Virus record (IMG/VR): IMGVR_UViG_3300050821_008300
Location: 1 to 44,054 of that record
Strand: one strand, 5' to 3'
From: a virus
Length of the DNA stretch: 44,054 nucleotides
The position numbers and the translations under genes were made by a program. The notes beneath the pieces were generated by a model. That model had not been told where the DNA came from, ran no database searches, and saw nothing but the letters and a program-made list of their open reading frames with translations. The first letter of the stretch is position 1, and each line of letters begins with the position of its first letter. Positions 37,534 to 43,695 of the stretch are shown piece after piece.

Positions 37534-37719
37534 ATGGCAAACCTAAACTGGATGCAACAAGAAGCCCGACAGATCGCACACCAAGACGCTTACCGTTATT
37601 CACGTGACCAGCAGAGACGCTTTGAAGAATGGGAGATCCGCAAGGAACGCGCCGCGGAACCCATTTTGAGCGAAGAACCGGAATTTGAGGAAGACGAGAT
37701 GGAAAGGGGACGCCGGTAA
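37534..37719 (+). CDS. Small charged helical protein
   Basis: 61 residues, MANLNWMQQEARQIAHQD onward: a basic/Gln helix followed by an acidic end (EEPEFEEDEMERGRR). TAATG overlap with the next gene. Unknown. Confidence 0.5.
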   Translation: MANLNWMQQEARQIAHQDAYRYSRDQQRRFEEWEIRKERAAEPILSEEPEFEEDEMERGRR

Positions 37720-37916
37720 TGCAACTGAACGTATCGGTTACTGAACTCGCCAAGATCAACCAGGAGCTTGCCGAAGCGCTTCGCCCGTGTCTTGCGGTCC
37801 TGGAATTCATCGAACTTACCATGTCTATTGAGCCGGCAGATCGTGCGTGCAAATTCAGGGCTTCGATTGAGGCAGCGCGCGCCGCCCTCGGGAAGGCCGA
37901 CACATGCCTATCCTAA
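37719..37916 (+). CDS. Small helical protein
   Basis: 65 residues with coiled-coil-like helices (VTELAKINQELAEALRPCLAV). The ATG overlaps the previous TAA and the end overlaps the next gene by 13 nt. Unknown. Confidence 0.5.
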   Translation: MQLNVSVTELAKINQELAEALRPCLAVLEFIELTMSIEPADRACKFRASIEAARAALGKADTCLS

Positions 37917-38470
37917 AGCTCGAACCCAACAAACCCTACAGCATCGCGCTGAAGTACCCCACGGGCAAGCAGGTTGATGGACTCTCGGGGCCGCAGCTCC
38001 GCTGGATTCTCTCAAACGGGGATCTCCTGTATACTCCAATGGTGGTAGGGCCACAAATCGAAGACCTTGGAATACGGCCCGGACAGCCGTTTACTCTCAC
38101 AAAATACCAGAACGGGCGTGGTTTCAACTGGATAGCTGAACTTTCTGCAAAAACCTCTGATAATATCAGACCGATCGGCAAAGGGCCGGCTGCCCAACGT
38201 GCGGCAACTCCAGTGCCGCACGAGACGAACAAAGCCCCTATAGCCCCTATTGCAGCAATTCTAGACGCCGCAGAGCCCCTAGACGGTATCCCAACGTCTC
38301 TTAGCCCTACCCGACTCGAAGACGCCTTAAAGACCGCCGTAGCCGCGGCTGCTGCTGCTGAGGTTTTTGGGAAGTCAATCGGGTATACCGTTCGTTTTGC
38401 GCCGTCAGATATCAAGAGCCTGGGAATCTCGGTGTACATTGGGCAGCAAGGGGGCCGGTATGCTGCCTGA
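37904..38470 (+). CDS. Two-domain phage protein with a hairpin inserted in its linker
   Basis: 188 residues. The N-terminal domain (1-80; YSIALKYPTGKQVDGLSGPQ, GIRPGQPFTLTKYQNGRGF) and the C-terminal helix-plus-strand domain (about 140-188; LKTAVAAAAAAEVFGKSIGY, SDIKSLGISVYI) are both seen together in soil phage proteins I remember, joined by a variable linker. Here the linker contains AQRAATPVPHETNKA, the translated A hairpin 38199-38221, in frame. A DNA-binding or annealing function is possible but unproven. Confidence 0.65.
   Translation: MPILKLEPNKPYSIALKYPTGKQVDGLSGPQLRWILSNGDLLYTPMVVGPQIEDLGIRPGQPFTLTKYQNGRGFNWIAELSAKTSDNIRPIGKGPAAQRAATPVPHETNKAPIAPIAAILDAAEPLDGIPTSLSPTRLEDALKTAVAAAAAAEVFGKSIGYTVRFAPSDIKSLGISVYIGQQGGRYAA
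38199..38221 (+). repeat. Hairpin, A form inside a gene linker
   Basis: Stem GTGCGGCA, loop ACTCCAG; in frame within the linker of the 37904 protein. Confidence 0.88.
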
Positions 38471-38972
38471 ACTGCCTGGTTGCCCGTCCATCTTCCACAG
38501 TGAACAGGGTTGCACTCTCAAAGCAGGGCATTACGGAGAGCACATTTTCAGACCGAGTAAAGAAATTCTTGCTATAGAAAACCGGATGAACTTCTGTTTC
38601 AACTGTGGAACTAAACTTATACCTTGGCAGCAAGACTGTACCGCTTTTTGGTGTAGCAACTGTTGCTGGGTGATGCGTGATGTTCTGACCACGTACAGCG
38701 TTTGGGGGCATGTTTGGGGGAAGTCTCAGAGCGCGAACCCGGAAGAATCTCAGCCGACGAAAGACAGCCCAGAGGAGCGCCAGCAAATAATAGAAAGGCT
38801 AGATCGAATCATCGAACTGATGACCGAAACGATGACCGAAGCGGGCAAAATGGTTGACCTTATCGATTATGCCGACTACTTGAGCAAGCTTGGTGCTTCA
38901 GCGCGCGCACGCGGGAAAGCGTCGGGACCAGATCGACCGTCGAGAAAAGCGCCGACGAAAACGAAAGCCTAG
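38460..38972 (+). CDS. Zinc-ribbon protein with coiled tail
   Basis: 170 residues. CFNCG (about 46-50) and CSNCC (about 65-69) form a zinc ribbon, followed by KDSPEERQQIIERLDRIIEL, a coiled helix, and a basic end. The DSPEERQ motif recurs in the 22484 protein. Overlaps the previous gene by 11 nt and the convergent gene by 4 nt. Confidence 0.6.
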   Translation: MLPELPGCPSIFHSEQGCTLKAGHYGEHIFRPSKEILAIENRMNFCFNCGTKLIPWQQDCTAFWCSNCCWVMRDVLTTYSVWGHVWGKSQSANPEESQPTKDSPEERQQIIERLDRIIELMTETMTEAGKMVDLIDYADYLSKLGASARARGKASGPDRPSRKAPTKTKA

Positions 38973-39373
38973 GACGTAGCTAAGTAATCGATCGGCCCTT
39001 GTGGTTCCCATCTTCCCGCTTCTTCAGTTTCTTCGAGTACTGATGCTGGGATCGCAATCAGCGTGACGGAGTAGCGGGAATAGTCGTCGAGCACGTCGAA
39101 GAGCCCCATGTGGAGAGCTTCTTCTTCGTCATTCGATTCCGGCGTGATGAGTATCCGTGTTGCGAGATTCAACACTCCCAAGCCAGGCTCAAAGGCGTAG
39201 AGGTAGATCATTTGGGAGCGTGGATAGTTGCGACGGCTTACTGATCCGTGGGTGATGCAGCCTGCATGCCGTTCATGTGGCGTGAGGATTTGAATCGTGT
39301 AGAGTCCCCGAGGGTGCCGGCGTACCTCAACCGAAGCTATTTGAACATCACCAGGAGTGACAGAAATTTTCAC
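38969..39373 (-). CDS. Unknown 134-residue protein
   Basis: Beta-rich N-terminus (MKISVTPGDVQIASVEVRRH, GLYTIQILTPHERHAG) and acidic C-terminal half (SNDEEEALHMGLFDVLDDY). No family recognised. Overlaps the upstream gene by 26 nt and meets the plus-strand operon at its stop. Confidence 0.55.
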   Translation of the reverse strand: MKISVTPGDVQIASVEVRRHPRGLYTIQILTPHERHAGCITHGSVSRRNYPRSQMIYLYAFEPGLGVLNLATRILITPESNDEEEALHMGLFDVLDDYSRYSVTLIAIPASVLEETEEAGRWEPQGPIDYLATS

Positions 39374-39656
39374 CGATACACCACCGGGCCGGGGTTTTGT
39401 GTTTGCCGATATTCCAGGCTGCCTTTCGTCGGTTGCGGCCCTTCCGCGTCCGCGCTTTGAAGCAACGCCGCGGCTGCCATTTGCGTGACGATCTCCATAG
39501 AAGGTGGTCGCCCGAAGAAGTGAGAAAGAGCGAGCCTTGATCGGCCATAAACCGCGCTACGCCGATGCGCTTTGCTTCGTTGTCCGCTTCGACCTGAAAA
39601 CAATCACAGACTAGTTTATTGTCTGGAACTTCCGCCGCGCACTTAGTACACGTCAT
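39348..39656 (-). CDS. Small zinc-knuckle protein
   Basis: 102 residues from MTCTKCAAEVPDNKLVCDCF, with an obvious four-Cys site. The C-terminal half is unusually Arg/Trp-rich, while another frame over the same bases reads MEIVTQMAAAALLQSADAEG, which looks more protein-like. A frameshift, or a second small gene in that frame, is possible. ATGA overlap upstream. Confidence 0.5.
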   Translation of the reverse strand: MTCTKCAAEVPDNKLVCDCFQVEADNEAKRIGVARFMADQGSLFLTSSGDHLLWRSSRKWQPRRCFKARTRKGRNRRKAAWNIGKHKTPARWCIGENFCHSW

Positions 39657-39877
39657 TCTCTGTCCTTTCCAGTGGGGCCGGGTTTTCTGCAAGGTCTTTG
39701 CCCGCGCCCTGCATCCGTTTCCTGAATTGAAGTCTCACCGTTGTCTCTTTTCGCGACGTAGGCTAATGCTGGATAGGTTGCTTCTGTAACTGGGTCGATA
39801 TCCAAGATCTTTCGGCAGCAACGGACGCAGCGCTGTTCTTTCTCTTGGGGAATTGCAGCTACATGAACGATGGTCAT
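39653..39877 (-). CDS. Small Cys-containing protein
   Basis: 74 residues with CVRCCRKILDIDP (residues about 17-29) and a polar C-terminus. ATGA coupling with both the acidic protein upstream and the zinc-knuckle protein downstream supports it. Unknown. Confidence 0.55.
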   Translation of the reverse strand: MTIVHVAAIPQEKEQRCVRCCRKILDIDPVTEATYPALAYVAKRDNGETSIQETDAGRGQRPCRKPGPTGKDRE

Positions 39878-40017
39878 TCGTCGTCCTCGTCCTCATCCTC
39901 CTCATCCTCCTCGTCGTCCTCGTTGTAGCCGTCCTCGCCCGGTAACAAACCGTCTTCGTCTAGTTCGTCGTCTTTCGCATTCGCAATCGTCGATCGACTC
40001 TCCGCAACTCTGGACAC
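39874..40017 (-). CDS. Hyper-acidic 47-residue protein
   Basis: From GTG 40017 with GGAGG 4 nt upstream, ending in ATGA overlap with the next gene. After MSRVAESRSTIANAK almost every residue is Asp or Glu (DDELDEDGLLPGEDGYN, then a run of acidic residues to the end). Such proteins can mimic DNA and block DNA-binding host enzymes. An alternative 31-residue frame (ATG 40055) overlaps its start. Confidence 0.6.
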   Translation of the reverse strand: MSRVAESRSTIANAKDDELDEDGLLPGEDGYNEDDEEDEEDEDEDDE

Positions 40018-40117
40018 AGTTCCTCCGTGTCGTCAAGGTCAAGATCGTCAGGCATGGTAATTAGTCTACTCCCAATTGCTAGTTTAATTCGAGCAAGAAA
40101 GTACTATAGGGGCTATC

Positions 40118-40142
40118 GGCGGGGCACTGGAGTAGCCCCGCC
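40118..40142 (-). repeat. Hairpin, A form on coding strand
   Basis: Stem GGCGGGGC, plus-strand loop ACTGGAGTA; 20 nt after the lytic-enzyme stop. Confidence 0.8.
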
Positions 40143-40161
40143 CAAGAGGTTGGGGTGTCGT

Positions 40162-40701
40162 TTACGCATTCAGTGCCCACGCGATCGCGAGGCCAATTCC
40201 CAGAGTAATCGCTATCGTGGTCGGGTCCGTGAAGTCAATCGAGGATAGATCCATCGATGGCAAAACCGAGGAAAGATCCGCGCTCGCTGGCGTTGATGTA
40301 GAGCCCGCGGCGCCCGCGATCGCAGCAGACAGCGAATCGGACGGAGAGAGCCCCGCCGCGGCTGCAATTTGCGCCGCATACGACGTAGGATTGTTGCCGT
40401 CTGACGCAGGAGCATAGATGCTGGTGAACTGCGTTATGGACTGGCCGCGGGAAGCGTCGAGCGTGATCTGATTGTCGAGCGCTGTTAGCCCAGTCTGATA
40501 GTCCGGGAAGATCGCGAAGCCTTGCGCGTCTTGGCCGGTCGCGCCCGCTTGCCCGACATACATCAGGTTTCCGGGATTGTTATTCCGATACGATCGTGTA
40601 CCGGGCGCCCAGCCTTCAATTTGCTGAATCGTTGCCGCTACGGTCGCGAGATCTCCGACGCCGCGCCTTCGGATTCGCCTTCCCACAAAAACGTAAGGCA
40701 T
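40162..40701 (-). CDS. Membrane-anchored lytic enzyme (P7-like transglycosylase)
   Basis: 179 residues. N-terminal RIRRRGVGDLATVAATIQQ contains the basic RGVGD form of the family motif; Glu29 in QQIEGWAPG and RNNNPGNLMYVGQ (39-51) fit a lysozyme-like transglycosylase; DYQTGLTALDNQI follows. The C-terminus has an Ala/Ser/Pro linker and anchor TIAITLGIGLAIAWAL. It therefore shares head and tail with the structural membrane proteins, as expected of a virion-bound peptidoglycan opener. GGGGA precedes the ATG. Confidence 0.75.
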   Translation of the reverse strand: MPYVFVGRRIRRRGVGDLATVAATIQQIEGWAPGTRSYRNNNPGNLMYVGQAGATGQDAQGFAIFPDYQTGLTALDNQITLDASRGQSITQFTSIYAPASDGNNPTSYAAQIAAAAGLSPSDSLSAAIAGAAGSTSTPASADLSSVLPSMDLSSIDFTDPTTIAITLGIGLAIAWALNA

Positions 40702-40896
40702 TCATTCCCCAGTGGACGGCGGGGGACTGGAGTACCCCCGCCCAAGAGTTTCGAGGTTCGATAACGCCTTCTCGATTCGGTGTCCGATGAACAGAGCGAC
40801 AATGCCTAACACCAGCAGTAATGCGTAGAGCCTCCAAGCAATGCACATTCCGCCGACTACAGACACGAGCGAGTACAGTACCAAGAGGAACCGCAT
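40702..40896 (-). CDS. Two-helix membrane protein in a B-gene-A cassette
   Basis: 64 residues, MRFLLVLYSLVSVVGGMCIA and YALLLVLGIVALFIG, then a charged helix and the hairpin-coded end RGYSSPPPSTGE (A at 40718-40742). The B hairpin 40909-40931 with GGAG precedes the ATG. Lies between two lysin genes, so a holin role is attractive. Confidence 0.65.
   Translation of the reverse strand: MRFLLVLYSLVSVVGGMCIAWRLYALLLVLGIVALFIGHRIEKALSNLETLGRGYSSPPPSTGE
40718..40742 (-). repeat. Hairpin, A form on coding strand
   Basis: Stem GGCGGGGG, plus-strand loop ACTGGAGTA; tail of the 40702 protein. Confidence 0.82.
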
Positions 40897-40908
40897 AGAC
40901 AATGCTCC

Positions 40909-40931
40909 GTGCCGATACTCCAGATCGGCAC
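40909..40931 (-). repeat. Hairpin, B form on coding strand
   Basis: Stem GTGCCGAT (as at 32713), plus-strand loop ACTCCAG; leader of the 40702 gene. Confidence 0.85.
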
Positions 40932-40949
40932 AAGACGCAGGATGCTCAG

Positions 40950-41552
40950 TTATTTGATCCACGTCTTCAAATACTCATCACTCCCGTGGAACCAATCTAA
41001 GTCTACTAAATTCGGCACTCCGTCAACATGTCCGCTCGGTGAGTGCTGCCAAAAATCCCAGGTTGACCAGGCATTCGGTAGTGTCGGGTATGGCTTCGTG
41101 GTGTATTCTGCGATCCACAAAGGATAAACCCCCATGCCTCCCGTCGCTAGAAATTCAGCGGCGAATGACGGAGCCGTGTAAATTAGAGGTTCTCTGCCCA
41201 GTGCTTCGTCAACTACGTCTAGCCAGGCTGCTGCCTGCGGGGTCGTGACGGGTCCAAGTTCGAGATCGAGCGCGGGGGGAAGTGTAGACCTATATCGCTT
41301 CGTCTCCGTCAGAAAGGCTTGAGCCTGTTCTTTTGGGTCCACTGTCGGTCGGAAGAAATGATACAGGCCGAAAGGGATACCAACCCTTCCGCATTCCATT
41401 GCGTTCCAATCCAATTGGGGATCAATAAAACTCGTGCCGTCCGTCGCTTTGATGAACGCGAAGGCGATGCCGGCCGCTTTCACGCGTGCCCAGTCGATTG
41501 CGCCTTGAAAGTGGGAAACGTCAATCCCTGGTAAGTACGGGCTTGGATTCAT
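40950..41552 (-). CDS. GH25 lysozyme (endolysin)
   Basis: 200 residues, ATGA-coupled start. GIDVSHFQGAIDWARVKAAG (9-28), FAFIKATDGTSFIDP and LPPALDLELG with the catalytic Asp96/Glu98 pair are diagnostic of GH25 muramidases (Cellosyl/phage Cpl-1 fold). YTAPSFAAEFL, YPLWIAEYT, WDFWQHSPSG complete the barrel. No signal peptide or binding module. Cleaves the MurNAc-GlcNAc bond; with the neighbouring holin-like protein it forms a lysis cassette. Confidence 0.92.
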   Translation of the reverse strand: MNPSPYLPGIDVSHFQGAIDWARVKAAGIAFAFIKATDGTSFIDPQLDWNAMECGRVGIPFGLYHFFRPTVDPKEQAQAFLTETKRYRSTLPPALDLELGPVTTPQAAAWLDVVDEALGREPLIYTAPSFAAEFLATGGMGVYPLWIAEYTTKPYPTLPNAWSTWDFWQHSPSGHVDGVPNLVDLDWFHGSDEYLKTWIK

Positions 41553-41719
41553 TTTTGTGGGGCCGTCCTTGAATCGATTCCGGTTCCTCGTTTCGGATGG
41601 AACTCTTTCCACTCGCTCTCTTCGTGTGCGCGCATTGCTCTACACGCTGGGCAGTTTGGGTTTGGTGTTCTCTGTACGTCTGCACCATCGTAGCGTTTTG
41701 TGAGCTTAGGGCAGTTCAC
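41549..41719 (-). CDS. Small zinc-ribbon protein
   Basis: 56 residues from GTG 41719 (GGAG upstream, GTGA overlap). Cys3 and CPAC (about 22-25), ending in a basic tail. ATGA-linked to the GH25 gene. Unknown. Confidence 0.55.
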   Translation of the reverse strand: MNCPKLTKRYDGADVQRTPNPNCPACRAMRAHEESEWKEFHPKRGTGIDSRTAPQK

Positions 41720-41943
41720 AATCTCTCCGTACGTTCTTCCGTTTTGGCAGGGCACTGGAGTAGCCCTGCCCCTGAACAGATTTCGCGATCGCGAGTTTTT
41801 TCGAGATCCGCGATCCATTGTTTCATGCCCCAGGGAACGAATTCCCGTTGCTGTTCAGCGATTTCGATCTCCCGTTTAATATACCGCTCCGCGCGATAGA
41901 GCAGATCCCTATACGCTTCTGCGACCGTGTAACCAGGGTTCAT
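41716..41943 (-). CDS. Helical protein in a B-gene-A cassette
   Basis: 75 residues: AYRDLLYRAERYIKREIEIAE and WGMKQWIADLEKTRDREI helices, then the hairpin tail LLQCPAKTEERTERL (A at 41746-41770). The B hairpin 41955-41979 and GGAGGGCGGTCGATG form the start. The tail matches that of the DUF3310 protein. Unknown function. Confidence 0.6.
   Translation of the reverse strand: MNPGYTVAEAYRDLLYRAERYIKREIEIAEQQREFVPWGMKQWIADLEKTRDREICSGAGLLQCPAKTEERTERL
41746..41770 (-). repeat. Hairpin, A form on coding strand
   Basis: Stem GGCAGGGC (as at 27241), plus-strand loop ACTGGAGTA; tail of the 41716 protein. Confidence 0.82.
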
Positions 41944-41954
41944 CGACCGCCCTC

Positions 41955-41979
41955 CGCATCGCTACTCCAGTGCGATGCG
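41955..41979 (-). repeat. Hairpin, B form on coding strand
   Basis: Stem CGCATCGC, plus-strand loop TACTCCAGT; followed on the minus strand by GGAGGGCGGTCGATG. Confidence 0.85.
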
Positions 41980-42018
41980 AAACGAAGAATGTTCATGTGA
42001 AAGAATTATACAGCCATC

Positions 42019-42047
42019 TTGACAACAGCGCCAGATCTAGCGATACT
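42019..42047 (+). promoter_or_regulatory. Predicted promoter of the methylase gene
   Basis: TTGACA (42019-42024), 17 bp, GATACT (42042-42047), starting about 15 nt before ATG 42069. Confidence 0.5.
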
Positions 42048-42068
42048 GGCAGCCGGGGAGGAAGTACC

Positions 42069-43001
42069 ATGTACCCTGGTGGAAAAAACGGCGGGGGAGC
42101 CTACCAAACCCTGATAAACCTGATGCCGCCGCACTCGGTCTACGTTGAGCCATTCTTGGGAAGCGGCGCCGTGATGCGGATGAAACGGCCGGCTCGGGTA
42201 AATATTGGGCTGGATCTGGACGGAGACGCCCTCCAAGCTGCTCGAATCGCCATTCTTCGCGAGCACGCCGGCGAAAACGGTAGAAACGACGATGGGCGCC
42301 GGCGAAGATCGTCAGAATTGGCGATCCCAGCTCCAATCGTCGAAAATGGCGACACGATATCGTCAGAACTGGCGAGCGCGGCCGTTCCCGCCGAAACTGG
42401 CGAGGGCTCCGGATGCATCGCTATAGCGGACGTGGCGCGATCGCTCAACGTCGGGCCGAACGATGCCACCAGGTGGGTTTTCGAGGTCCGGGACGGGATA
42501 AACTACCTCGGCGGCTTGCCGTGGTCAGGTTCCGAGCTGGTGTACTGCGATCCGCCCTATCTGATGAGCACCAGACGATCCGGAAAGCTGTACAAACACG
42601 AATTCACGGCTGGCCAGCATCGCCGGTTACTGCGAGTGGTCCAGGATCTCCCCTGCATGGTGATGATATCCGGGTATCATTCCGAAATGTACGGCCGTAC
42701 ATTGGCGGGCTGGAACGCAATCCAGTACCAGGCCATGACACGCGGAGGAATGGCAGCGACCGAGTGGGTTTGGTTCAACTTCCGGCCGCCCGTGACCCTC
42801 CATGACTACCGATACCTGGGGAAGAACTTCCGGGAGCGCGAACGCATCAAGCGCAAGAAAGCCCGCTGGGAAGCACGCTTAGAGAGAATGCCGGTCCTCG
42901 AGAGGCAATCGCTACTTTCAGCGATACAGGCCTTCAGCGCCCGAACTGGCGATGTCGGATCCGAAATCGTCAAGAGTGGCGAGGCTGCAGGATCGGCGTA
43001 G
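42069..43001 (+). CDS. dam: Dam-type (D12) adenine-N6 DNA methyltransferase
   Basis: 310 residues from ATG 42069, chosen for GGAGG 7 nt upstream. YPGGKNGGG (2-10) and VYVEPFLGSGAV (24-35) bind SAM, and VYCDPPYL (158-165) is the catalytic DPPY. YKHEFT, HRRLLRVVQ and MISGYHSEMY follow in family order. Residues 75-120 are an unusual hydrophilic insert coded by repeated TGGCGA-containing units. Likely protects element DNA or alters regulation. It is monocistronic, opposite to its neighbours. Confidence 0.88.
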   Translation: MYPGGKNGGGAYQTLINLMPPHSVYVEPFLGSGAVMRMKRPARVNIGLDLDGDALQAARIAILREHAGENGRNDDGRRRRSSELAIPAPIVENGDTISSELASAAVPAETGEGSGCIAIADVARSLNVGPNDATRWVFEVRDGINYLGGLPWSGSELVYCDPPYLMSTRRSGKLYKHEFTAGQHRRLLRVVQDLPCMVMISGYHSEMYGRTLAGWNAIQYQAMTRGGMAATEWVWFNFRPPVTLHDYRYLGKNFRERERIKRKKARWEARLERMPVLERQSLLSAIQAFSARTGDVGSEIVKSGEAAGSA

Positions 43002-43024
43002 GTGGCGATGGGATCCAATCGCCA
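42309..43024. repeat. Cluster of TGGCGA-containing direct repeats
   Basis: TGGCGA occurs at 42319, 42347, 42370, 42398, 42947, 42977 and 43004-43009 (as GTGGCGAT), mostly preceded by GTCAGAA or CGAAA. The first four are 28, 23 and 28 bp apart inside the methylase insert. Confidence 0.6.
43003..43024. promoter_or_regulatory. Hairpin between convergent genes
   Basis: TGGCGAT (43003-43009) and ATCGCCA (43018-43024) pair around an 8-nt loop just after the methylase stop and before the opposing stop at 43028. No T-run follows on either strand, so termination is uncertain. Confidence 0.45.
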
Positions 43025-43027
43025 ATG

Positions 43028-43222
43028 TCAGCGATGCAATATAAAAGGGCCGGGAGCCGCGCCCATCAGCGCATACAGAAGCCAGATGACAATGAACACC
43101 ACCACTACCACTCGGATAATCTGCTTGATGCTGGCGTCGATCGGCAGGAAGTTGACGAGCCACAAAAGAAGCCCGATGATGATCAGGCAAATGAGAAGCT
43201 GAATCAGGAACGCGGGAAACAT
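43028..43222 (-). CDS. Small hydrophobic membrane protein (Thivi_2564-like)
   Basis: 64 residues, two long hydrophobic helices around LPIDASIKQIIRVVVVVF. I recognise this as the widespread small phage membrane family often labelled Thivi_2564. Holin-like in size; function unproven. Last gene of the minus-strand operon before the methylase. Confidence 0.75.
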   Translation of the reverse strand: MFPAFLIQLLICLIIIGLLLWLVNFLPIDASIKQIIRVVVVVFIVIWLLYALMGAAPGPFILHR

Positions 43223-43246
43223 AGGCCCTCCCCTTGTTTGAGCTTA

Positions 43247-43630
43247 CTACTTGCCAGGATTCGGCGCTGTACCCTTTTGCTCAGGTGGCTGCTGGACGGT
43301 AATTTCAGAAGTTGTCTTTGTCGTTACGGTCGCCCCGCTTGGGTTCACTTCGGTTTTCTCGCTTGCAGTCTGAGCCGTCATGACTGCCGGAAGTGAGTTC
43401 TGCTTTAGGTAGGCCCACATCTGCCCCAAGCCAGCGACAAGAAAGATGATGGTTGAGAGCTTGACCAGTTTCCAGGGATCATTAAAATTGAATTTTTCCG
43501 GGTCCATGCCCATTACTGCGAATGTCCCCGATGCTGCCGTGGAGCCGCCGCCGATAATCGCGGAGAGCAATCCGTACAGCCATTGATCCCAAGCGAGATT
43601 CTTCCAAAACGATGACAGGGCTATCGGCAT
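43247..43630 (-). CDS. Holin-like/phage membrane protein
   Basis: 127 residues from MPIALSSFWKNLAWDQWLYG. A first helix (YGLLSAIIGGGSTAASG), a linker with DPEKFNFNDPW, a second helix (STIIFLVAGLGQMWAYL) and a Thr/Pro-rich tail. Similar proteins recur in soil phages near lysis genes. The ATG lies inside the end of a 24-residue ORF. Confidence 0.65.
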   Translation of the reverse strand: MPIALSSFWKNLAWDQWLYGLLSAIIGGGSTAASGTFAVMGMDPEKFNFNDPWKLVKLSTIIFLVAGLGQMWAYLKQNSLPAVMTAQTASEKTEVNPSGATVTTKTTSEITVQQPPEQKGTAPNPGK

Positions 43631-43695
43631 AAAAACTTCATCACTTTCGCCAGCGGAAAGAAAAAAGCGGTAAGAATCCAACCTCGAAGCTTCAT
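43621..43695 (-). CDS. 24-residue membrane micro-ORF
   Basis: MKLRGWILTAFFFPLAKVMK then FLCR. Basic ends around one hydrophobic helix. TGATG overlap with the upstream gene and a 10-nt overlap with the next start, the same geometry as the 18577 micro-gene. Confidence 0.45.
   Translation of the reverse strand: MKLRGWILTAFFFPLAKVMKFLCR

Noticed and set aside
25411-38221. Hairpins as integron attC sites or REP/RAYT elements
   Set aside because: No integron integrase or Y1 transposase is visible, there is no GTAG or attC-type core, and the B-gene-A layout has two inverted hairpins per gene. A helper encoded by the host cannot be excluded.
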